Below are positions 1 to 6,264 of a DNA stretch of 13,601 bases, piece by piece (the first letter of the stretch is position 1; each line of letters starts with the position of its first letter). Below the pieces are notes generated by a model that saw nothing but the letters and a program-made list of their open reading frames with translations, was not told the DNA's origin and ran no database searches. The position numbers and the translations under genes were made by a program. This DNA is from DATEMK01 sp035275625. Lineage in GTDB: Bacteria > Bacteroidota > Bacteroidia > AKYH767-A > OLB10. The DNA is taken from positions 1 through 13,601 of the forward strand of contig DATEMK010000379.1 of the NCBI GenBank assembly GCA_035275625.1. The letters run 5' to 3'.

Positions 1-593
1 TAGGAAAAATTACCCCGGCAAGTCACGTCCTGGAAATAGGTTGCGGCACAGGAATTTTTACAAAGCTTATTTATGAATCAACAAATGCTTCCATCGTGGC
101 TATTGATATCTCAGATGATTTATTGGATCAGGCTGTAAAAAAATTACCAAACGTTGAATTTAAAATTGAGGATGCAATGCATACAGGTTTTGCGAATGAA
201 TCATTTGATTGTGTTTTTGGAAGTTCTGTATTGCATCATCTTGATTTAAATCGGGCATCAAAGGAAATTTTCCGGGTGACAAAAAAAGGAGGCAGCATAG
301 TTTTTGCTGAACCTAATATGTTGAATCCTCAAATATTAATTCAGAAGAACATCCCGTTTATTAAAAAATGGGTTGGCGATTCTCCTGATGAAAGAGCAAT
401 AGTGAGATGGGAGTTTAAATCATTGCTAAAGAAAATTGGTTTTAGAAACGTGCAGATTTTCCCTTATGATTTCCTGCATCCGTTTACACCCTCTTTTATG
501 ATTCCCGTTGTAAATGGTATAGGAAAGATGGTAGAAAAAATACCTTTGCTGAAAGAAATTGCCGGATCGGTAATAATTTATGCTCAGAAATGA
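1..593 (+). CDS. class I SAM-dependent methyltransferase, 5'-truncated by the window edge
   Basis: The frame is open from the window edge (first full codon at position 3), so the N-terminus is missing. The first visible residues carry the SAM-binding motif I, VLEIGCGTG (3-29 bp into the frame), followed by an acidic residue at the end of beta strand 2 in VAIDIS. Further on, a motif-IV-like FDCVFGSSVLHHL and a GGSIVFAEP strand are typical of the Methyltransf_11 family, which transfers methyl groups from S-adenosylmethionine to small molecules, lipids or sugars. The last ~90 residues form a family-variable cap with a hydrophobic helix, as in ubiquinone/UbiE-like enzymes. An internal GTG at position 96 would remove motif I and is not a credible start. 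The stop overlaps the next gene's ATG as ATGA, which suggests translational coupling. The substrate cannot be read from the sequence; the neighbouring glycosyltransferase favours a glycan or glycolipid. Confidence 0.85.
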   Translation, partial: GKITPASHVLEIGCGTGIFTKLIYESTNASIVAIDISDDLLDQAVKKLPNVEFKIEDAMHTGFANESFDCVFGSSVLHHLDLNRASKEIFRVTKKGGSIVFAEPNMLNPQILIQKNIPFIKKWVGDSPDERAIVRWEFKSLLKKIGFRNVQIFPYDFLHPFTPSFMIPVVNGIGKMVEKIPLLKEIAGSVIIYAQK

Positions 594-1366
594 ATTCAAA
601 AATTAAGACAGCGAAGGGGTTCAAATATGATTTGAAATACGATCTTGACGATCCGAAACGCACATTGCTGCATGGTGAAATTATAAAGTCAAAACCTTTC
701 CTGAAAAAATTATATATTGAATGGTATAAGAATTTCCTGGACGAAATTAAAAATATACCTTCGGGAAAAATGATTGAAATAGGAAGCGGGGGAGGTTTCC
801 TGAAAGAGATTATTCCGGAAGTAATCACGTCTGATATTTTACCGCTTGAAAATTGTGATATGACTTTTTCCGCGGAGAATTTACCTTTTGCCGAAGATGA
901 ATTAAGTGCTATTTTCATGGTAAATGTGCTGCACCATATTCCTGACCCCGCTAAATTTTTTCTTGAAGCGGAAAAAAAACTTAAACAGGGTGGAATGATA
1001 GTAATGGTGGAGACTGCATACAGTGTATTCAGTAAAATTATTTATCAGAATTTTCATCACGAGCCGTTTGATACCAAAGCAAAATGGGAGTTGACCGGAG
1101 GCGGGCCTTTATCAGCGTCCAACCAGGCATTACCCTGGATAATTTTTGAACGGGACAGAAAAAAATTTGATCAGTTGTTTCCGCACTTAAAAGTTATTTC
1201 TATTAAACATCATTCACCTTTTCGCTATTTGCTCAGTGGCGGGGTATCAAGAAAAACGCTCGTCCCTGACTGGAGTTTTCCAATTTTTGCCTCATTGGAA
1301 AAATTGTTAACTCCGTTCATGAAATATCTTGGTATGTTTGAAACAATTAAGATTAAAAAGAATTAA
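590..1366 (+). CDS. class I SAM-dependent methyltransferase
   Basis: This is a 258-residue protein. Residues 61-69 (MIEIGSGGG) form a motif I variant with GSGGG instead of the commoner GCGTG. Residue D82 in TSDILP is the likely ribose-contacting acid. AENLPF (95-100) and VNVLHHIPDP (111-120) match the post-II and motif IV regions of Methyltransf_11 proteins, and GGMIVMVE (134-141) is beta strand 5. The N-terminal ~55 residues are basic and helical. The C-terminal part (140-258) contains conserved-looking aromatic and GG turns (TGGGPLSASNQ) that probably form the acceptor pocket; I do not recognise its subfamily. The ATG start overlaps the preceding stop by four bases, so the genes are very probably co-transcribed and translationally coupled. 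The acceptor is unknown; a sugar, lipid-linked sugar or polyprenyl intermediate is inferred only from the downstream GT2 domain. Confidence 0.88.
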   Translation: MNSKIKTAKGFKYDLKYDLDDPKRTLLHGEIIKSKPFLKKLYIEWYKNFLDEIKNIPSGKMIEIGSGGGFLKEIIPEVITSDILPLENCDMTFSAENLPFAEDELSAIFMVNVLHHIPDPAKFFLEAEKKLKQGGMIVMVETAYSVFSKIIYQNFHHEPFDTKAKWELTGGGPLSASNQALPWIIFERDRKKFDQLFPHLKVISIKHHSPFRYLLSGGVSRKTLVPDWSFPIFASLEKLLTPFMKYLGMFETIKIKKN

Positions 1367-1372
1367 AAAAAT

Positions 1373-2800
1373 TTGCCAACAGGAAAAGAAAATATTGTTG
1401 AATATTTTAATAAGGTCGCACAGCGGAGACTTGCTATGCGGAAAAAGCATTCTTACTACTGGGAAGAAATCACGGAATATTGCAATTATTTTTCGCACGA
1501 AACATTATCCGTTCTTGAAATTGGGTGTGGCACGGGTGAATTATTGCATGAAATAAAAGGAAAAAGAAAAGTGGGTATTGATTTTAGCCCGGCAATGATT
1601 GAAAAAGCAAAATCCCAGTTTCCCGGTCTTGAGTTCAGAGTAATGGCAGCAGAAAATATTGTTCTGGACGAAAAATTTGATCTTATTATTTTATCTAACC
1701 TTATCGGATTTGTGGATGACGTCCAGGTAATTTTCGAACAGCTCCACAAAGTTTGCCATTCCCGCACACGTATCATTGTCACTTATTACAATCATTTTTG
1801 GGAGCCCATTTTAAAATTTGCTGAGTTTATTGGTTTAAAAACAAAAACTCCCAATCAAAACTGGCTCACTCAAAACGATATTAAGAATCTTCTGATGCTA
1901 TCCGGCTTTGATGTTTATCGAAGGGCAAGCCGGATGATATTACCGGTTTACATTCCGTTAATTTCGTCTTTCTTCAATAATATACTTGCAAAACTTCCGC
2001 TGATAAAAGTATTTGCAATGAATAATTATTCATTTGCAAAACCTGCTGCTGTTGATGAGCCATCTGATGTAACAGAAAAATTTTCAGTTTCTATTATTAT
2101 TCCTGCGCGTAATGAAAGCGGAAACATTGAAAGCGGTTTGTTACGCATACCAGGGTTTGGAAAATGGCAGGAAATAATTTTTGTGGAAGGAAATTCGACC
2201 GATGATACCTGGGAAAAAATAAATGAAATAAAAAAGAAATATGAATTGTCACATAAAATTAAAATTGCAAAACAGGATGGAAAAGGAAAAGCGGATGCAG
2301 TGCGTAAAGGGTTTGGAATTGCCGAAGGAGATATTTTAATGATCCTTGATGCTGATCTTACAGTGCCTCCTGAGGATTTGCCAAAATTTTATGATGCTAT
2401 TGCAACCGGAAAAGGAGACTTCATTAATGGCTCACGATTGGTTTACCAGATGGAAAAAGAAGCCATGCGGTTCCTGAATATGCTGGGCAATAAATTTTTC
2501 AGCATGGCATTTTCATTTCTGCTCGACCAGCCCTTTAAAGACACTCTTTGCGGAACAAAAGTTATTTTCAGGGCCGACTATGAAAAATTAGTTACCAACA
2601 GAAAATTTTTCGGTGATTTCGATCCGTTCGGTGATTATGATTTGATTTTCGGTGCTTACAAATTAAATTTAAAAATCGTAGAACTTCCTATTCGTTATCG
2701 TGAACGAACTTACGGGGCTACAAATATTTCCCGATTTAAACACGGACTGATTTTATTGCGAATGTGTTTTTTCGCAGCAAGGAAAATCAAATTCAGGTAA
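1373..2800 (+). CDS. bifunctional SAM methyltransferase / GT2 glycosyltransferase fusion
   Basis: This 475-residue protein has two enzymatic domains. Residues 1-~220 are a class I methyltransferase: the YFNKVAQRR lead-in helix, motif I VLEIGCGTG (47-55), acidic D70 in VGID, and FDLIILSNL (102-110). Residues ~237-475 are a GT-A fold family 2 glycosyltransferase resembling dolichyl-phosphate mannose/glucose synthases: SIIIPARNESGNI (240-252), EGNSTDDTW (272-280), GKGKADAVRKG (303-313), the metal-binding DAD (326-328), and a PFKDTLCGTKVI acceptor segment (387-398). There are no C-terminal membrane spans, so it is probably cytosolic or peripheral and uses a nucleotide sugar. The start is TTG: the preceding gene's TAA (1364-1366) lies in the same frame, and the first in-frame ATG (1436) would remove the lead-in helix. 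It follows the second methyltransferase by six bases and is probably the last gene of that operon in this window. The donor and acceptor are unknown. Confidence 0.88.
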   Translation: MPTGKENIVEYFNKVAQRRLAMRKKHSYYWEEITEYCNYFSHETLSVLEIGCGTGELLHEIKGKRKVGIDFSPAMIEKAKSQFPGLEFRVMAAENIVLDEKFDLIILSNLIGFVDDVQVIFEQLHKVCHSRTRIIVTYYNHFWEPILKFAEFIGLKTKTPNQNWLTQNDIKNLLMLSGFDVYRRASRMILPVYIPLISSFFNNILAKLPLIKVFAMNNYSFAKPAAVDEPSDVTEKFSVSIIIPARNESGNIESGLLRIPGFGKWQEIIFVEGNSTDDTWEKINEIKKKYELSHKIKIAKQDGKGKADAVRKGFGIAEGDILMILDADLTVPPEDLPKFYDAIATGKGDFINGSRLVYQMEKEAMRFLNMLGNKFFSMAFSFLLDQPFKDTLCGTKVIFRADYEKLVTNRKFFGDFDPFGDYDLIFGAYKLNLKIVELPIRYRERTYGATNISRFKHGLILLRMCFFAARKIKFR

Positions 2801-2814
2801 CAAATAGAGTTATG

Positions 2815-4317
2815 TCAATTAATGATAACCTTGCTTTCATAAACTTTATCATTAGTAATTAACCTTAAAATATAAGGCCCGTTTATCATGTAATTACTTC
2901 CAAAATTAATTTCTTTTTCCCACTGTCCCTTTTCAATTTGTTCTGTGCTTTGATAAACCTGCTGTCCGGACATATTAAACATTTCAATTTTTCCAGTGCC
3001 TTTAATATTTTCCTCATCATTCAATTCAATTGTAAATGAGCCGAAGGCGGGGTTCGGATAAACATTTAACCTGTTATCGTGTTCGATGGATCCGGAAATT
3101 AATTCAGGATTTCCAATACGGCAATTGACAGTTATTGTAACTGCATTTGATATCCGGGAACATCCGGTTGCTGTAAATGTTGTTATTATTTTATAAGACC
3201 CCGGATTGTAAGCATCATAACTCAAGCCGGTTGCACCGTTTATTGAAATATTGTTTCGATACCATTGATAAGTATATCCTGCACCCGGATTCGTGCTGTT
3301 AAGTGTCGCACTGCTGCCGGCACAAAAAGTTGTCGAACCGGTTGCAGAAACAGTAACACTTGCATTGGTAAGTTTGGTTAATGCGATTGTATTTGATGTT
3401 GCCGTTGATGCACCGCATGATGTTACACATTTGTATGATCCCGTTGCACTGGCCGTATAAGAAGCACCTGTTGCCCCTGAGATATTGACATTATTTTTTT
3501 TCCACTGATACCCTGTCTTGCCGGGTGTTGCAACAAGCAACACATTTGAACCACTGCAGAAATTGGTATTACCGAATGCAGTAATTGTTGAATTTGGCGT
3601 AACACACCCTGCTATATAAAGCTGTTGGATTTCTGTAGCCGTTAAAACACGATTATAAATTGCCATTTCATCAATTTTTCCGTCAAAAAAGAACGGAGCA
3701 GTACTGGCATCAATAGCCCCACCGACCCTCAATTCCCTATTTCGGTTAACCAGCAGAGAACTGGTTGCTGAATTTAATTGAAGAATTCCGTTTTTATAAA
3801 CTTCCATATAGTTCTGTGAACTATTAACAATAAAAATATAGTGCTCCCAATTAGGGCTATAAATTGTTCCCTGGATTTGCAATCGTCCTCCACTCGCAGC
3901 ATTACCATAATCCCAAAACGTCCACGGGACCCCGCTATGCAAATAATAAACGGAAGCATTTAAACGGTCATTAAAGTCATCAGGATTGATCATCAGGATA
4001 GTTTGATTTTTTACCTGGTTCGCCTGAATCCAGACACCCATCGTAAAATCATTTCCGGACGGAATTATATTCGAATAAGTTCCTAAACTAATATAATCGT
4101 TGATGCCATCATAAAGATACGCACAGTTGGAATTTCCAAATCTGTCCGTTGTCAACGTTGCACCGTTTACTGATCCGTTATGACCATTTCCGCTGTTATC
4201 ATTAGCATTTCCCGTAAAATTGTAATAAGCAGCAAGGCCGTTCATCGGAATTTGTGCTATTGAGGTTTCAAAACAAATCATTACTCCAAGGAAAGTTTTT
4301 ATAATTTCTTTTTTCAT
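2815..4317 (-). CDS. T9SS-exported LamG / Ig-like repeat surface protein
   Basis: This is a 500-residue secreted protein. Residues 1-21 form a signal peptide ending in SIAQ. A LamG (Laminin_G_3, concanavalin A-like) beta-sandwich spans ~27-235, starting at AAYYNFTGNANDNSGNGHNG and ending with the typical KIDEMAIYNRVLTATEIQ. Two Bacteroidota Ig-like repeats follow (~250-313 and ~328-397). Each has a Cys near its start (FCSG, FCAG), a YQW core and a GATG..Y....GSYK end. The last ~80 residues form a T9SS type A sorting domain: NVYPNPAFGSF at 418-428, then a strand-rich segment ending in YESKVIIN. In other Bacteroidota such domains direct passage across the outer membrane and attachment to the cell surface. 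Ligand binding (glycan or protein) is likely from LamG family knowledge but unproven. The gene ends 15 bases from the convergent glycosyltransferase gene. A candidate -7 element lies 54 bases upstream of its ATG. Confidence 0.88.
   Translation of the reverse strand: MKKEIIKTFLGVMICFETSIAQIPMNGLAAYYNFTGNANDNSGNGHNGSVNGATLTTDRFGNSNCAYLYDGINDYISLGTYSNIIPSGNDFTMGVWIQANQVKNQTILMINPDDFNDRLNASVYYLHSGVPWTFWDYGNAASGGRLQIQGTIYSPNWEHYIFIVNSSQNYMEVYKNGILQLNSATSSLLVNRNRELRVGGAIDASTAPFFFDGKIDEMAIYNRVLTATEIQQLYIAGCVTPNSTITAFGNTNFCSGSNVLLVATPGKTGYQWKKNNVNISGATGASYTASATGSYKCVTSCGASTATSNTIALTKLTNASVTVSATGSTTFCAGSSATLNSTNPGAGYTYQWYRNNISINGATGLSYDAYNPGSYKIITTFTATGCSRISNAVTITVNCRIGNPELISGSIEHDNRLNVYPNPAFGSFTIELNDEENIKGTGKIEMFNMSGQQVYQSTEQIEKGQWEKEINFGSNYMINGPYILRLITNDKVYESKVIIN
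3613..4239 (-). repeat. LamG-encoding duplicated module, copy A
   Basis: This DNA encodes residues ~27-235 of the LamG/Ig-like protein. It remains visibly similar at the nucleotide level to copy B in the protease gene. For example, 3979-4020 and 6925-6966 differ at 3 of 42 bases, and 4061-4098 and 7007-7044 differ at 3 of 38 bases, without gaps. The match starts near the mature N-terminus here but follows two Fn3 domains in copy B, so a domain-sized segment rather than a whole gene seems to have been copied. Confidence 0.8.
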
Positions 4318-4370
4318 TTTAAGGATAGATTATATACATTACAATTTCTAAATTGCCGGCTCAAGAGGAA

Positions 4371-4378
4371 CAAAGCTA
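4371..4378 (-). promoter_or_regulatory. candidate Bacteroidota -7 promoter element upstream of the 2815-4317 gene
   Basis: On the minus strand this reads TAGCTTTG, a full match to the Bacteroidota TAnnTTTG -7 consensus, 53 bases before the ATG. There is no clear TTG at the expected -33 position, so support is moderate. The element sits in the 209-base gap (4318-4526), in which I see no gene. Confidence 0.35.
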
Positions 4379-4526
4379 AAGATTATCCCTTCTCCCCGAA
4401 AATTGTTAAGGCTTTTTTCAAATAAATCATACATTTGGATGATACAAAAATTCATCAGTTCCATAAAATAACTTCGCATGGATAGAATTTTTTGAATGTG
4501 TTATCTGGTTTTTGAAAAAGCAGCAG

Positions 4527-6167
4527 TTATTCATCTGCCAATACCATTTTTATATTCCTTGTGAATTCATCTGATAATATTTTTACAATATATATTCCTG
4601 CCGGTACTTGTGAAAGATTTATTTCTTTTGAAAAACTTCCGTTGATATTTTTTTCGGTTATTGAAAATCCTTTTTTTCCTGTGCAGTCGAATATTGTCAC
4701 CTCTGTCTTTTTTGCATAAAGTCCATCAACTGTAATTTTAAAAAAACCATTATTGGGATTAGGTGCAAGGGAACAGGTTGGGTGCATTTCTGAAAATGTT
4801 TCAACGGGAGTAGGACAGGACGCAATTGTAATGCAAAAATTCAGGGTGTCTATTGCCGTTCCACTATTGAATCGGATTAACTGAACTGTATATGTTCCCT
4901 GGGATGAAAACAAATGATAAGGATTAAAAAGATTAGATGTATTGTATATTCCGCTTCCCGGATCGTCAAATTCCCAAAACACGGAATTTACATTAGTAGT
5001 ATCTGTCAGATTAAAAAATGTTGTGTCGCCAAAACATAAATTATAATATTGAATCAATGATAAATAAGAACTTTCAAACGAAGGCAGTCCGAGCTGCGAT
5101 TGATTTCCACCCAGCCATAACCCGTTATTCACATAATTACATGCCATTCCCGGTGCATTTGGATTGTTAATAACTCCAAGGCTATCCCTGTTCGACCTTG
5201 CAACATAAATTTTGCCATCCGGACCAAGTTGAAGCGCACAAATCCAGCTAACGTCACTTCCGATAATGGTTGCGGAATTAATAATAGCTGCGGGTGATCC
5301 GGCACACAAGTCAAATTGATAAATAGTTCCGGGAGCAATTAATGATCCGTACAATTTAGTTCCATCACGTGAAAATTCCACACCGTAGGCACCAATTTGT
5401 GCAGGATATGTTGGAAATGAAATAACATTTGAAACTATTCCTGTTGAATTATCAAAATCAAAAAGCTCAAACTTATTAATATAGTGGCAAATTGCAAGCG
5501 CAATTTTTTTACCATCAGGTGATATTTTGAGATATCCGTTCGTATTCCAGTTAGAACCGTTATGAATTAATCCCGCATTACTCAACACAGGCAAAGTACT
5601 AACTCCTGAAGATGTCAGCAAAAAGCAGCGAAAGGCATCTGAGAGCCAATCGTGAGTGACAATCCAAACATCAGTTCCATTTTTATGTTTTACAGCAGCC
5701 ATCTTTTCAGTTGAAGGGGTTTGCAGCAGTACGTTTTTTATTGTAACGTCACCTGATCCTCCATTAAGGGACATATCAATTATGGAATATCGAATTCCAT
5801 TAGGATTGGCTAAGTCGGTTACAGTAAAAAGATAATAAATACCGTTACTTCCCGGTTTTTTAACAATAAGGGCAGTTTGAGTTGCATCATGATAACCAAG
5901 TAACCCAAATCCATTCGGCATCTGAGAATGATTGCTGTTATAAACTTTAATGCCATCTGAATAAAAAAGCAAATTGCCATTCGCATCAGAAAGGGCTGTG
6001 CATCCTTCAGTAGTTGAAAGAGATCCATTCGTCATGGCGACAGGGGCTCCTCCTGAAAAATTTATGCCTGCCTGTGATCCGAAATACCAGTTATTGGTTT
6101 CCTTTTGTGCAAAAGAAAACAAAAAAGAAAGAATTATAAGCAGGGTGAAAATAATTATTCGTTTCAT
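4527..6167 (-). CDS. T9SS-exported beta-propeller-like protein with PKD-like domain
   Basis: This is a 546-residue protein starting at the ATG that begins MKRIIIFTLL. The frame continues to an upstream ATG at 6218, but the 17 extra residues would precede a textbook signal peptide ending SFAQ (residue 21), so the inner start is preferred. Residues ~24-370 hold repeated strands of the kind GCTALSDANGNLLFYSDG, LKISPDGKKIALA, VEFSRDGTKLYGS and LQLGPDGKIYVA, which fit a WD40/SMP30-like propeller common in Bacteroidota surface proteins. Residues ~377-450 resemble a PKD domain (FFNLTDTT..VFWEFDDPGSG..HLFSSQGTYTVQL). A T9SS type A sorting domain occupies ~465-546 (LAPNPNNGFFKI, then VPAGIYIVKI). No catalytic motif is visible; a binding or structural surface role is inferred. 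It lies 97 bases downstream of the protease gene on the same strand and may be co-transcribed with it. Confidence 0.85.
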   Translation of the reverse strand: MKRIIIFTLLIILSFLFSFAQKETNNWYFGSQAGINFSGGAPVAMTNGSLSTTEGCTALSDANGNLLFYSDGIKVYNSNHSQMPNGFGLLGYHDATQTALIVKKPGSNGIYYLFTVTDLANPNGIRYSIIDMSLNGGSGDVTIKNVLLQTPSTEKMAAVKHKNGTDVWIVTHDWLSDAFRCFLLTSSGVSTLPVLSNAGLIHNGSNWNTNGYLKISPDGKKIALAICHYINKFELFDFDNSTGIVSNVISFPTYPAQIGAYGVEFSRDGTKLYGSLIAPGTIYQFDLCAGSPAAIINSATIIGSDVSWICALQLGPDGKIYVARSNRDSLGVINNPNAPGMACNYVNNGLWLGGNQSQLGLPSFESSYLSLIQYYNLCFGDTTFFNLTDTTNVNSVFWEFDDPGSGIYNTSNLFNPYHLFSSQGTYTVQLIRFNSGTAIDTLNFCITIASCPTPVETFSEMHPTCSLAPNPNNGFFKITVDGLYAKKTEVTIFDCTGKKGFSITEKNINGSFSKEINLSQVPAGIYIVKILSDEFTRNIKMVLADE

Positions 6168-6264
6168 AGTTTGTGAGATGTTAGCCGGAGTAAGCAGAGA
6201 GAATTCACCTGGATTCAAATCTCAGGGAATATGATGATGAATATTTTTTCCTTCAATGTGGATT

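Noticed and set aside
496..918. Open minus-strand frame of about 140 codons opposite the methyltransferases
   Set aside because: It lies antisense to two genes with clear methyltransferase motifs and encodes no recognisable domain.
2801..2814. Terminator between the convergent glycosyltransferase and LamG genes
   Set aside because: Only a weak 5-base stem (GTTAT/ATAAC) can be drawn, and it lies partly inside the LamG gene; no T tract.
3000..3600. Repetitive DNA in the Ig-like region considered as a CRISPR or satellite array
   Set aside because: The repeats are degenerate, about 78 codons long and in frame; they encode Ig-like domains.
4318..4526. Gap between two secreted-protein genes considered for a small RNA or small gene
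   Set aside because: No open frame with a recognisable product and no strong stem-terminator pair; only a candidate -7 element is seen.
6168..6218. N-terminal extension of the propeller protein from an upstream ATG at 6218
   Set aside because: The extra 17 residues would precede a complete signal peptide (MKRIIIF...SFAQ); the inner ATG gives the normal form.
5974..6234. Open plus-strand frame opposite the start of the propeller gene
   Set aside because: It is the antisense shadow of a well-supported signal peptide and propeller start, with no domain features.
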